A DNA stretch of 44,077 nt from Bdellovibrionales bacterium GWA1_52_35 (GCA_001769805.1 MEPO01000014.1:1-44077), one strand, 5' to 3'; numbered from the stretch's first letter, positions 1 through 8,078 are shown. Made by a program: numbers and translations. The notes: generated from the letters alone by a model not told the origin.

Positions 1-292
1 GGCTCCAAACTCTCATACCCTACCCGGCTAATATGAGCTATATCTTTGGTCCGTCGATCCGTAATCAATCAAATCCTAAACGCCAGCACCTTTTCAGCGG
101 AGGTCAGCGTTCGGGTACGGATAAATGGTACTTTGTCTGATGGATCGGCTGTTCTGAGAAAAATCCTAAAGGCGCCATTTAATTGACAGGAAACTGACCA
201 GGAGATGGCGTTTTCATGAGCCTTTGACCGTCAAGATGGAAAGAACAGTGAACCGCATAACTAATAAATTCAGATTTCCGATAAGTCATGAA
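1..292. other. No gene recognised at left edge
   Basis: I see no convincing coding region, RNA or terminator here. A TTGACA hexamer occurs at 183-188, but nothing resembling a -10 box lies 16-18 bases further on, so I do not call a promoter. An AGGAG at 200-204 precedes only a four-codon ATG frame. Confidence 0.4.
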
Positions 293-850
293 ATGATCCG
301 CGCTCTCTTCTTCGCATTGATACTGGCCACGACAACCATCGCAGCGACGTCCACCGCCCTTCCCAACGCCTCCACCCAGACGCCAAAAGAGGCGCGCCTC
401 GAATCGCTCGTCCAAAAGGCACTCCCCGCGCCAGTCCAGCAGATCCACCCGGGCGGAACCTCCCGGGCGCAGGTGGAAAAGCTCCTCGGAAAACCTCTCA
501 GCGACAGTACGGCGACCGAACAATTTTACGCGATCTCAAAAACTGGAACGCAAAGCAACGATCTTGCGATCGGCTACGATTCCAAGAACACGGTCCGTTA
601 TTTTTACTACACTCTCCCCTCAGGCCCCGCTGAAAAGAAATTTCCGCTGAGCGCGTTCAAGCCCCTGATTCCGAAGTCCTCCTTAAAAACGGCTCATGAG
701 AAAATGCGCAAGGATGCCACCGAGCACGAGGCGGGCCGAACTTTCGACATTCAGATCGACGAAAAGGGGCTGTCGCTTCAGTTCGCGGTTTCCGACGATC
801 CGACGCTCAATGCCGTTCTGTCCTGGAAACCGGGAAAAAGGATGCCGTGA
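293..850 (+). CDS. Small exported protein, possible SmpA/OmlA-like fold
   Basis: The product is 185 aa if it starts at ATG 293, which places a signal peptide (MIRALFFALILATTTIAA) at the N-terminus. Upstream in-frame starts at TTG 224 and ATG 236 would add a long charged leader, and none of the three has a strong ribosome binding site, so the start is uncertain. Around residues 50-65 the segment GGTSRAQVEKLLGKP resembles the 'G-x-T-x2-x-V-x2-L-G-x-P' pattern of the SmpA/OmlA (BamE-like) small periplasmic fold; this is a resemblance only. The stop codon overlaps the ATG of the next gene (ATGA), so the two are probably translationally coupled and may act together in the envelope. Function unknown. 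Confidence 0.75.
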   Translation: MIRALFFALILATTTIAATSTALPNASTQTPKEARLESLVQKALPAPVQQIHPGGTSRAQVEKLLGKPLSDSTATEQFYAISKTGTQSNDLAIGYDSKNTVRYFYYTLPSGPAEKKFPLSAFKPLIPKSSLKTAHEKMRKDATEHEAGRTFDIQIDEKGLSLQFAVSDDPTLNAVLSWKPGKRMP

Positions 851-2580
851 TGAGGACGCGCATTCTTTCCAAAAGCGCTCTGCTCTCTTTAGCTTTCCTG
901 CTTGCGTCTTGGAACACGCCTTGGAGCACAGTGTTTGCCGGTGACGACGTCATGGAATGCCTAGTCGAATCCGGCGCACCAATTTCGGAAGCCAAAGTCA
1001 GTGCTTTGGTTGAGCCGGTTAAAGAGGAACTCACCTGGTGGTCCGCAAACGTCAAGCAGATCCGAAACGCGCCCTGCCGGAGAAGCAAGCCGTTCAGCGA
1101 TGCCGAAATCCAGAAAGGCATTGAAGACTTCACGCCCGTTCACGACAGTAAAATCAGGAAAGATCTTTTCGGCCTGCAGCTCGAGGACAGCGTCCATCTG
1201 CTCGATTTATTGGAAAAGCTTCTGCGTTTCAAGCCACCCATTTTTGCAAACGAAGATGTCGGAGCCAACCAGAAAACCTTCAGCTCTGACTGCAAAACCG
1301 TGATGTGCGTCGTAAAAGACCCGAAGATCTTCGGTGCCAAGCTCGGCCCAAGGCTCTTGTTCATGCTGGGCCGGTACGGCTTCAACGGCTCGGCTTATGC
1401 CAACGCAGATTCCGACCAGTGGAGCCCGCGCGAAATCGATGATGTCTTGATTGGACTGAGTGATTATCCCGCCTCGATTCTTCCATTGGAAAGTGACCGT
1501 CAACTCAGTCACTACAAACGCGGACTCAACAGCAAAAACGTCGCCAATGCGATGATCACGGCCTTCGACTCCTGGGATACCCTCGATCAGGAGTATCGGC
1601 AGTCCACAATAGTTCACGAAATGGGACACGTGATCTCGATGCATTATAAACTCGAGTACTCTTCCGAATGGTTGAGACTGAGTGACTGGAAAGAACGCAC
1701 CACGATCAAAAACGGCAAAGAGAGAAAACAGATCGAACTCGGAAGACCATCGGCAGTTATATCCATGTATGGGCAAACCAATCCGGCCGAAGACTTCGCC
1801 GAAGCCGTCGTCGGCTATCGTTATAACCCACACGTTTTGAAAGCAAAAAGCCCTGAAAAATACGAGTTCATCAAAGAAACCGTCTTCGACGGACTGGAAT
1901 ACACATCCGCCGAAGCCTGCAACCCGTCCCGGACCAATTCCCGCCAGGTACTGGACAGGACAACCCGAGCAGCGGATCAATCATTGGCGGATCCGGCGGC
2001 CACCTCTGCGCTCGTCCAACTAGTGCTCAAGAGCTGCGGAAAGGAACTGATCGACCAATTTGATTCGCAGTTTGTGCTCACCGATCAAGGACTGGATGGG
2101 GCCACTACCTGCATGCAGGGCGCTGTCGCGGCCACCGCCGCGCTCCAAGACCCGCTGATTCAGACTTTGAAATTCCGCACGCAGGCACAAAAACCCACCC
2201 TGGATCGCCTTCGCGGCTATCGCGCAGACGGGCCGGGTTGGACCCGACTTAAAAAGCAAACCCGCGATCAGCTCGAATCGGTGATGCTCGCGTTTGTGAC
2301 GGATGCCGAAAGCCTCGGTACGAGGATTTACGGACGAAACGCCAGCTCAGCCCAGGTGTATTGCGACAAATCGTCGAAATACGCTTATCAGTCGGCCGAA
2401 AGAGTTTTAAAAGAGGAGCTGCCCTCCCAGGATGGGCTGTTATTTTATCGCAGTCGTGAGTTCTTCAATGGCTTCGCCCGCCAGGTCTGCCTGGATCTTC
2501 ACCGAGGTCAAACCAACGTCACCGCCCAATCATCCGAAAAAATCGCAGCCTCTGTGAAAAAGTATTTCCCGAATCAGTGA
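850..2580 (+). CDS. Exported HEMGH zinc metallopeptidase-like protein
   Basis: The 576-aa product begins with a signal peptide ending near VFAGDD. Start ATG 850 is chosen over GTG 847 because a purine-rich AAAAGG lies at 836-841 and because it forms an ATGA overlap with the gene before. Residues 256-260 read HEMGH, the HExxH zinc site, and NPAEDFAEAVVGYRY about 55 residues on supplies acidic residues (E314, D315, E318) able to act as the third zinc ligand, as in gluzincins. Several Cys residues fit an exported protein. I do not recognise the family outside this site. It is probably a periplasmic or secreted endopeptidase; the substrate is unknown. A perfect 16-base palindrome follows the stop codon. 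Confidence 0.82.
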   Translation: MRTRILSKSALLSLAFLLASWNTPWSTVFAGDDVMECLVESGAPISEAKVSALVEPVKEELTWWSANVKQIRNAPCRRSKPFSDAEIQKGIEDFTPVHDSKIRKDLFGLQLEDSVHLLDLLEKLLRFKPPIFANEDVGANQKTFSSDCKTVMCVVKDPKIFGAKLGPRLLFMLGRYGFNGSAYANADSDQWSPREIDDVLIGLSDYPASILPLESDRQLSHYKRGLNSKNVANAMITAFDSWDTLDQEYRQSTIVHEMGHVISMHYKLEYSSEWLRLSDWKERTTIKNGKERKQIELGRPSAVISMYGQTNPAEDFAEAVVGYRYNPHVLKAKSPEKYEFIKETVFDGLEYTSAEACNPSRTNSRQVLDRTTRAADQSLADPAATSALVQLVLKSCGKELIDQFDSQFVLTDQGLDGATTCMQGAVAATAALQDPLIQTLKFRTQAQKPTLDRLRGYRADGPGWTRLKKQTRDQLESVMLAFVTDAESLGTRIYGRNASSAQVYCDKSSKYAYQSAERVLKEELPSQDGLLFYRSREFFNGFARQVCLDLHRGQTNVTAQSSEKIAASVKKYFPNQ

Positions 2581-2596
2581 CTCTCCCCGGGGAGAG
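2581..2596. repeat. Perfect 16-bp palindrome after stop codon
   Basis: CTCTCCCCGGGGAGAG starts at the base after the TGA of the HEMGH gene. It is self-complementary with no natural loop and no T-run after it, so it is not a classical intrinsic terminator. It could be an mRNA 3'-end stabiliser or a protein site. Confidence 0.5.
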
Positions 2597-2711
2597 CCAC
2601 TAGCCGCTTGCGAGTAACCCTCGGCGGGAAAGTAGCCAATGTTCAGGACCCACGGATTTCTGTACGAATGAAAGTCCATCACGGAACGGAATCGCCACGT
2701 CCCAAGCTAAG

Positions 2712-3350
2712 TCAGAACATCCATCCAAAGCGGAAGATGGAATACGGAAATTTTAACAACCCGATTTTGTTAGCTCCATTTTCGATCTCGCTCTGGAGCT
2801 GAATGTAGGCAGGCGTTAATTTCAAAACGCTCAGGTATGAATTCAACTCAGGATCGGAAATGTTCACGTTTAATGTGCTCCTGGCAGAAAAGGGGATCTG
2901 CAGCCCCGCCTCAAAACCGAAAGTAAAGCCGCTGCTAAAAGTCCATATCCACCCCAAATGAGGAGTTAAATAGGCACTCGCTACGGTGAGGTCAATCGTT
3001 GTGGGAATTCCGAGCTCTGGAGAGACGGCAATTGTTTTTGACGCCTTACCGAAAATCGACTGGAATCCAAAAATCCCACCCAAAAAGAAGGAACCTGAAT
3101 AGGGATGCCAACGTGCGCGAAAATCCAAATTGCCAATTCCAGCCGTAATGTAATTCCTTGGCGGAATGACAAACGATCCCAGCGCGGCTCCCCAGCTGAA
3201 ATCCGGCGCACTCCTGGAATCAAAGGCAAGATTGATGGGATGCGGAACTCCGATCACGAGAGAAGGGCCCATCGGAGTTTCTGCGAAAGCAGCAATAGGC
3301 AGCAGCAGTGCCGCGATGAATAGATCTACCCGAAAGCGGTAATTAAGCAT
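2712..3350 (-). CDS. Small outer-membrane beta-barrel protein
   Basis: The product is 212 aa with a signal peptide (MLNYRFRVDLFIAALLLPIAAFA). The mature part is made of alternating hydrophobic/polar strands rich in Gly and aromatics, and it ends in Phe (FRFGWMF), typical of an outer-membrane barrel recognised by BamA. Its length suits an 8-strand barrel. The convergent neighbour is the HEMGH gene; upstream is a non-coding stretch to 3449. A promoter at 3357-3384 sits so close that the ATG would be at or next to the transcription start. No specific family could be named. Confidence 0.72.
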   Translation of the reverse strand: MLNYRFRVDLFIAALLLPIAAFAETPMGPSLVIGVPHPINLAFDSRSAPDFSWGAALGSFVIPPRNYITAGIGNLDFRARWHPYSGSFFLGGIFGFQSIFGKASKTIAVSPELGIPTTIDLTVASAYLTPHLGWIWTFSSGFTFGFEAGLQIPFSARSTLNVNISDPELNSYLSVLKLTPAYIQLQSEIENGANKIGLLKFPYSIFRFGWMF

Positions 3351-3356
3351 TTCCCA

Positions 3357-3384
3357 ATTATAGAGATAGTTGCAGGAATTGCAA
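3357..3384 (-). promoter_or_regulatory. Sigma70-type promoter, leaderless arrangement
   Basis: On the minus strand TTGCAA (3384-3379) is followed after 16 bases by a perfect TATAAT (3362-3357). Only six bases separate the -10 box from the ATG of the barrel gene at 3350, so initiation about 7 bases after the -10 would begin on the start codon itself. No Shine-Dalgarno sequence would be present in such an mRNA. Confidence 0.6.
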
Positions 3385-3449
3385 TTTACCAGCCGCTCGC
3401 GTACCGGTCGTGTACGCGAGCGCCGCGGCCATGTTGGAGGCTGCTATCT

Positions 3450-3944
3450 CTACTGCTTCTGATTGAAGAAATATCCGAAACGAAAACGACCATCTGAATT
3501 TGCAACATAGACATCTCCCCGGTAGTAACCGTGTTCGATGCCGCCACCACCCGGGGCAGGAGAAGTACCGGTATTCACGAACTCGAAATTCATTTGAAGC
3601 GATTGTCCTAAATTGTTCAGGTAGGAATGGATTTCGTCTGATCCACGGTATTCGACGACCATTTTGTCAGTGGCGTTGCCCAGGATGGCTGCTTTCAGGC
3701 TGCCGCTCGAAAAATTCACCTGAATGACTCCTCCTCCCGCATTCTGGCAGCTTGCGCGGGCTTTCTTTCCGAGATCGACCGTTCCCTGTTTAAGAATCGC
3801 GCACAAGTTTCCAATAGTGATGGCTCGCGCCTGCGAATTATATACTGGTATTTCGCTTATTCGCGACTCCACCCGTGGGATTGCAATAGCGGCATGCGAA
3901 ATGACCAGTGTTCCCAAAACAGCCGTCAAAATTTTTGTCATCAT
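3450..3944 (-). CDS. Exported protein of unknown function
   Basis: The product is 164 aa from ATG 3944 (MMTKILTAVLGTLVISHAAIA signal peptide). An AAGGA about 12 bases upstream supports this start; the longer frame to 4064 would bury the signal peptide. The mature part has two Cys (in NLCAIL and ASCQNAGGG), probably a disulfide, a Gly-rich turn (PAPGGGGIEHGYYRGDVYV) and alternating strand-like sequence ending FRFGYFFNQKQ. It lies head-to-head with the kinase-like gene, with 138 bases between the starts. I do not recognise a family. Confidence 0.68.
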   Translation of the reverse strand: MMTKILTAVLGTLVISHAAIAIPRVESRISEIPVYNSQARAITIGNLCAILKQGTVDLGKKARASCQNAGGGVIQVNFSSGSLKAAILGNATDKMVVEYRGSDEIHSYLNNLGQSLQMNFEFVNTGTSPAPGGGGIEHGYYRGDVYVANSDGRFRFGYFFNQKQ

Positions 3945-4064
3945 AAAATAAAGGGTCCTTTCCCAAGGTTGGTTTTGGATTTTAATAACACAATGCGTTA
4001 TTTCGTGGAAGATCTTTTTATTGATCGATCGGGGGGCTGCCTCGAATTCAATAAAAATTCTCAT

Positions 4065-4079
4065 TGTTCCGATCAGTTA
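4065..4079. repeat. 15-bp direct repeat, copy 1
   Basis: TGTTCCGATCAGTTA lies directly before the start of the kinase-like gene. An identical copy lies after the gene at 5069-5083, and a shorter core CCGATCAGTT occurs at 6022-6031. Confidence 0.5.
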
Positions 4080-4082
4080 TGC

Positions 4083-4997
4083 ATGAAGTGGAATGCCAAA
4101 CTCCTGCTTTTCGGTCTTCTTATGGCGACCCCCGGGTTTGCCCAGGAGCTTAATCCATTTTGTGCCGCCTTGAAGCTGCGCTCATTTTTTACAGATGAGC
4201 TTTCTGCATCTCTGGAAAACAGGTCAGTCCAATTTGTTCTGAAGACTGATAATCCGAAGGATGCGAAAAACTTTGAGCTCGTCCTTGGTAAGCGCCTGGG
4301 AAGTGGTTTCGGTGGAAGCGTGTATCGGCTGGAGCAGCTGAAAAGTGAAGTGCCGGAAATTGCGGCTTTGGCCAACGATGTGGAGAAGCTGGTTGTGAAG
4401 CTTCCGCACACGGTCAGGTTCTCAGATGGACAGCTGACCTTTCCGCATTCGGCAATCATGCAGGGCCTGGAGATTGAGCAGTATCAGACAGTTTTCAATA
4501 ATCTGGACCGGATTCAAACCGACGCCGCATTTCCACGGAACGCTCATTGGGAAAACAGAAAGATCCCGGTTGCGCCCATCGTTGCTAAACTTGAAACCAC
4601 CCAGGGAATTCTCATTCTGAAGCCGGAGATCAAGGGCATGACTTTGCGTGAGATCTTTCTTACCCATGCCCGCAATCTTCCGCCCGAAATGGAAGAGAGT
4701 TTAAGAAATATCTATGGGTTCACCCAAGCAGTTTCCTCGCAGACACGCAAAAATTTCAATCCGCTGGATATCCTGAGTGGGAATTTGCTCGGTACATTCT
4801 ATCCCGATATTAATCCTACAAACCTTGTATGGATCAACGACGCGCCTACCATGCGTTTGCTGGCATTAAAAAAGCCAGGCTTTGTTCTTTACGAAATGGC
4901 TGAATACCCGGGAAACAAATACCATCATTCCAAAATGAGTTTTGAAGCCTACAAGGCGGAGTTCCTCGCGGCCGCTGAACACGAAGCTGCGAAGTAG
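4083..4997 (+). CDS. Exported protein-kinase-like protein
   Basis: The product is 304 aa with a signal peptide (MKWNAKLLLFGLLMATPGFA), so it acts outside the cytoplasm. ATG 4083 is chosen for that reason; the ribosome binding site is weak. Residues 73-81 (GSGFGGSVY) match the Gly-rich nucleotide loop of protein kinases, and about 26 residues on VVKLP supplies a candidate ATP-contacting lysine (K106). YPDINPTNLVW carries D242 and N247 in the spacing of the HRD catalytic loop (D-x2-P-x-N). The position expected for DFG reads LALKKPG, so the metal-binding Asp seems missing, and the loop Lys is Asn. It may be a pseudokinase, or a small-molecule kinase-like fold. The gene is flanked by the two copies of a 15-bp repeat. 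Target unknown. Confidence 0.72.
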   Translation: MKWNAKLLLFGLLMATPGFAQELNPFCAALKLRSFFTDELSASLENRSVQFVLKTDNPKDAKNFELVLGKRLGSGFGGSVYRLEQLKSEVPEIAALANDVEKLVVKLPHTVRFSDGQLTFPHSAIMQGLEIEQYQTVFNNLDRIQTDAAFPRNAHWENRKIPVAPIVAKLETTQGILILKPEIKGMTLREIFLTHARNLPPEMEESLRNIYGFTQAVSSQTRKNFNPLDILSGNLLGTFYPDINPTNLVWINDAPTMRLLALKKPGFVLYEMAEYPGNKYHHSKMSFEAYKAEFLAAAEHEAAK

Positions 4998-5068
4998 GAG
5001 TTCGGCTCCCGGTCTATATGCGGTAGAGCTTTTTGATTTTCGAATAATGTTCACCAGGAAAGATCCCC

Positions 5069-5083
5069 TGTTCCGATCAGTTA
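5069..5083. repeat. 15-bp direct repeat, copy 2
   Basis: Identical to 4065-4079 (TGTTCCGATCAGTTA). This copy overlaps the final Asn codon and the TGA stop of the minus-strand TonB-like gene. Confidence 0.5.
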
Positions 5084-5976
5084 CGGATGGAGCGGACCTG
5101 GACGTTGATCCCGGCCAGTCCCACGGAATCGTAATGCTCGAGATGATCTGTTAAGGCGTAAAAGCGGCCTTTATAGGCACCACTCGTCAGGTTCTTTATC
5201 GCCCCGCTTAGTTTCACCGTCGCACAAACCAGATCCAGACCGCCGTGGCTCAAGCAATGATTGGCAAAGCGTCGTCGGGTGAATTCATACGAGCCTGGGG
5301 CTGCTTTCGTGACAACCGACTTTTCAGCGAGAAAGTTGGACACTTCAAAATCAGCACGAAAATGCTGATTTTTGAATTGCTCCTTGCTGAGCCTGTTCGC
5401 ATCGGTGGAAAACCACTCGACGAGTCCTTTTCTCGTAGCTTGAGTCAGCATGCCGCGCACAACTCGATGACTTCCGAAGCACTTGCTCCTGGCTTCATCG
5501 ATTTCGCCCAGATGATTAAAGAAAATTTCAAGGGTGGAGGTGCCTTCAATTCCGTTTTCAGCCAGGATGGCGGGATAATTCAGGAATTTGTTTACCCGGA
5601 AGGCGAGGAGATCAAAGACCTGAGTCACTTTGCTTTCGGTCAGGAGCATTTCTTTGCCAAAACCCTCTGGAAGGGAGTCGCCATTCCTGCTCGTGAGGCT
5701 GGTTTTGGATTTTGGGTCTGAAATGTTTGTAAAAATGCCATCTTTGACAAAGGCAGGCCTCAGGTCAGGTTTTGAATTCTGCTTTGACTCGCGAGGGTGT
5801 CCGCGGCGCGAATGCTGATTTGAAACTGCGGCAGCCGACGAACCGTTTTCGCTCAGAACGACTTCAAAAGCACGCTTTGGCTGGAGAACAGATGCGCCAT
5901 TCATGATCCAGATGAGGGCAAAAAAGCCTAATGTATGGATCGCGGCAGAGGCGATGAGATGACGGCGAAACATCAT
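5077..5976 (-). CDS. TonB-family protein
   Basis: The product is 299 aa from the double ATG at 5976 (MMFRRHLIASAAIHTLGFFALIWIMNG): a short basic N-terminus followed by one membrane anchor, as in TonB. A low-complexity polar stretch rich in Ser, Lys and Arg follows (residues about 40-100). From about residue 135, FLNYPAILAENGIEGTSTLE resembles the start of the TonB C-terminal domain (YP-x-A-x-GIEG-T). The rest, with the Cys-containing tail (NHCLSHGGLDLVC), is longer than a standard TonB domain and unfamiliar. It is last in a minus-strand run with a TIGR02147 regulator, a lipoprotein and an outer-membrane barrel; it may connect inner-membrane energy to one of them. No ExbB/ExbD genes are adjacent. 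Confidence 0.68.
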   Translation of the reverse strand: MMFRRHLIASAAIHTLGFFALIWIMNGASVLQPKRAFEVVLSENGSSAAAVSNQHSRRGHPRESKQNSKPDLRPAFVKDGIFTNISDPKSKTSLTSRNGDSLPEGFGKEMLLTESKVTQVFDLLAFRVNKFLNYPAILAENGIEGTSTLEIFFNHLGEIDEARSKCFGSHRVVRGMLTQATRKGLVEWFSTDANRLSKEQFKNQHFRADFEVSNFLAEKSVVTKAAPGSYEFTRRRFANHCLSHGGLDLVCATVKLSGAIKNLTSGAYKGRFYALTDHLEHYDSVGLAGINVQVRSIRN

Positions 5977-6021
5977 GGATGAGGCATAACACAGTCGCTG
6001 CGCCACATAAAGACAGCGAAA

Positions 6022-6031
6022 CCGATCAGTT
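6022..6031. repeat. Third partial copy of CCGATCAGTT
   Basis: The 10-base core of the repeat at 4065 and 5069 recurs here and again spans the last Asn codon and TGA of a minus-strand gene. This could be chance reuse of an Asn-stop ending. Confidence 0.35.
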
Positions 6032-6625
6032 TCCGGCCCGGATCCCTACTCCGATGAAGAAGACATCTGCATGAGCGGAATAGCCGGAGGGAAGCGCCCC
6101 GGCTTCATCGTTCTTTAGAAACAAACGCTGATACTCGACTCTGGGGCCAAAAGAAAAAAGTCTCGTCGAAATAAGATCAAAGGTGACGCCGGCCCGGATA
6201 AAGGGTCCTGAGGGATCGGCTTTGGTGCCAAACGAGAATCCGAAGTTACCTATTCCGCCTCCAATATAGGGATTGAGATGAAGGAGAGGAAACCTGACTC
6301 CGATATTCCCAGCTAAGAGCGCAAAATAGTCCGTGTCGTTCGCCTCACCATCGATTTCGAGTCTGGAATCACCGAAATAGGCCAGATAAATCTCCGGAGT
6401 ATAATCCACGAAGACAGATCCGAACGACAGACCCGCGTTGAGCTTGAATGCCGGAGCCAAATCCGAGCCGATCGAAACCGTTTGAGAGGGCCCTTCCTGT
6501 GTATACCGGGCTCTCCAAATGCCCAGGTCAAAGCCGGCATGGGCGCCAAGGCCAGAAGCCGCATGAGCAGAAACGGATGAACCGATCGCGGAAAAAATCA
6601 AAAGTGGAATGAGAAAATTTTTCAT
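6026..6625 (-). CDS. Outer-membrane beta-barrel protein (OmpW/porin-like size)
   Basis: The product is 199 aa with a clear signal peptide (MKNFLIPLLIFSAIGSSVSAHAA). The mature sequence is strand-rich with Gly/aromatic turns: LGAHAGFDLGIWRARY near the start, PYIGGGIGNFGFSFG in the middle and DVFFIGVGIRAGN at the end. This is the pattern of an 8-stranded barrel with a 'beta-barrel protein' type signature. It lies 17 bases after the lipoprotein gene and upstream of the TonB-like gene, in an apparent four-gene operon. Exact ligand or role unknown. Confidence 0.75.
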   Translation of the reverse strand: MKNFLIPLLIFSAIGSSVSAHAASGLGAHAGFDLGIWRARYTQEGPSQTVSIGSDLAPAFKLNAGLSFGSVFVDYTPEIYLAYFGDSRLEIDGEANDTDYFALLAGNIGVRFPLLHLNPYIGGGIGNFGFSFGTKADPSGPFIRAGVTFDLISTRLFSFGPRVEYQRLFLKNDEAGALPSGYSAHADVFFIGVGIRAGN

Positions 6626-6642
6626 TTTGGCCGGATCTCCTC

Positions 6643-7125
6643 TTATTGTGCGGTGGTGGAGTCGATCGCGATATCCACTCCGGATTCCACTTTCCAGGGG
6701 ACCGGCGGTGTTGCCGAGGGTTGGGCTACCGGTAAATTGTAAACTTTGTAAGGCGCGTTTCCATCCGAAGTAGTGTCGGCGCGGCCCGAGCCTTCCCCAC
6801 TTTCCCAGGAGCCATTTCCATTATCATCCTGAATGGCGCGAAATACAGCGTCCACCTCATTGTCCACGCAGAAGCTGTAGGGAACGGATATGAGACCTTG
6901 AAGGTTTGAAACCGTTGATGCGTGTGCCACCGAGGAGAAGTTATCTTTTGAATATTGAATCACGATAGTTTTGCCGGCCTGAGCGGGGACTGCTCCCGTG
7001 AAATTAACATGACCTTTGATGTTGTCGCCCTGAATTGCGCAAGTGAGCTGATTGCCGCAGCTAGTCATCAGAGCGCCCAGAGAAATGATCAAAATGCAGC
7101 CAACGATTTGTTTGGTTATTAGCAT
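6643..7125 (-). CDS. Lipoprotein of unknown function
   Basis: The product is 160 aa from ATG 7125, giving a lipoprotein signal (MLITKQIVGCILIISLGALM) with the lipobox MTSC at residue 23. An alternative start at 7161 would overlap the regulator gene and add 12 residues before the signal. The mature part contains a beta-sandwich-like stretch (VIQYSKDNFSSVAH...) and a calcium-loop-like DDNGNGSWESGEG, reminiscent of short dockerin/EF-type loops in extracellular proteins. It lies between the TIGR02147 regulator and the outer-membrane barrel, presumably co-transcribed. Confidence 0.72.
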   Translation of the reverse strand: MLITKQIVGCILIISLGALMTSCGNQLTCAIQGDNIKGHVNFTGAVPAQAGKTIVIQYSKDNFSSVAHASTVSNLQGLISVPYSFCVDNEVDAVFRAIQDDNGNGSWESGEGSGRADTTSDGNAPYKVYNLPVAQPSATPPVPWKVESGVDIAIDSTTAQ

Positions 7126-7151
7126 GATAGCATTATTCCAGTAACTTCGCC

Positions 7152-7976
7152 TCAGAGCCACTTGAAAAGATCGAAATTCAGCTGATAGGTGTGGTGATTG
7201 GAGGCATTGCCCGCGAGCTTTTCAACATCTTTGATGAAATCCTGATACCGGGCTTTTATACCGGCAAAGGTGGCTGAATCCGCTGAGAACGTAACCATGA
7301 ATGAGTGCTTCTCCTCGTCGGGAGCCATGTGCACGCGCGCGGCGCTGAGCTGTCGCAGGATCGTCTGGTTGGCTCGCATGAGCGGATGATCAGCGCTGTA
7401 ATGAATCTGACCCATTAATACCTGATTTACTCTTTCGCGATCCTCGGCCAGTTCGATGAAGGCAAGATCACTGAGTTTGCGCAGAATTTCTTTCAGTCGC
7501 GCGGGAGTGATTCCGAGAATCGCGCAGAGGCGCCGCGGGTGATCGCGAAATTCAGTGATGTGCAGCGAGGCGTGCACAATTGGACAGAATGGATCAAAAA
7601 GGTAAGCCATCTCCAGATTCAGCCGACTGCTCTGAAACGTCTGAACATCCGCGCTTAATTTTTTAGCTTTCTGAATACGGTCGATCTTGGCGCGCAGGTG
7701 TTTTTGCCGAAGGGGGTCCTGGGAGGTCGCTAGTGATCTCAGGAGGAAAAGATAATCCGCTTCCTCCGGCAGGAATTCCAGTAACCGCGAGACCGTGAAG
7801 AGATGGTCTTCGTTGAGATGCGTTTTAGGATCATTGAGCGCTTTTGAGAAGTACGTGTATTGGATCGGAATTTTAGCTGCGAGCATTTTGAGGGAGTAAT
7901 GCTTCCGGGTTGCCGAAAGTACCCTGACCCGGGTTCGGATGATTTCGCGATAGTCTTCAAGTTCAAAAATGTTCAT
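7152..7976 (-). CDS. TIGR02147-family regulator
   Basis: The product is 274 aa. The opening MNIFELEDYREIIRTRV followed by YSLKMLAAKIPIQYTYFSKALN and HLFTVSRLLEFLPEEADYLFLL matches the N-terminus of the TIGR02147 (DUF4423) family: a helix-turn-helix-like domain in about the first 80 residues and an all-helical remainder. The family is expanded in Bdellovibrio- and Fibrobacter-type genomes and is thought to be regulatory; its DNA targets are mostly unknown. It is first in a minus-strand operon with a lipoprotein, a barrel and a TonB-like gene. An extended -10 promoter lies upstream and AAGGG serves as ribosome binding site. Confidence 0.85.
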   Translation of the reverse strand: MNIFELEDYREIIRTRVRVLSATRKHYSLKMLAAKIPIQYTYFSKALNDPKTHLNEDHLFTVSRLLEFLPEEADYLFLLRSLATSQDPLRQKHLRAKIDRIQKAKKLSADVQTFQSSRLNLEMAYLFDPFCPIVHASLHITEFRDHPRRLCAILGITPARLKEILRKLSDLAFIELAEDRERVNQVLMGQIHYSADHPLMRANQTILRQLSAARVHMAPDEEKHSFMVTFSADSATFAGIKARYQDFIKDVEKLAGNASNHHTYQLNFDLFKWL

Positions 7977-8005
7977 GAAATCGAACCCTTATCTTTTGTT
8001 TATCT

Positions 8006-8014
8006 ATTATACCA
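8006..8014 (-). promoter_or_regulatory. Extended -10 promoter of TIGR02147 operon
   Basis: The minus strand reads TGGTATAAT here, a perfect TATAAT with the TGn extension. No good -35 box lies 16-18 bases upstream, which is usual for extended -10 promoters. The ATG at 7976 is 29 bases downstream. Confidence 0.6.
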
Positions 8015-8078
8015 TAAGCATAACTATAAGCACTGTTTTATAGACTTCAATTATACAAAAACTGTGAGTGGTGGTCGA

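Noticed and set aside
183..188. TTGACA as promoter for the first gene
   Set aside because: No acceptable -10 box at 16-18 bases.
2608..2802. 64-aa plus-strand frame after the HEMGH gene
   Set aside because: No ribosome binding site, no protein-like features, and it overlaps the end of the barrel gene.
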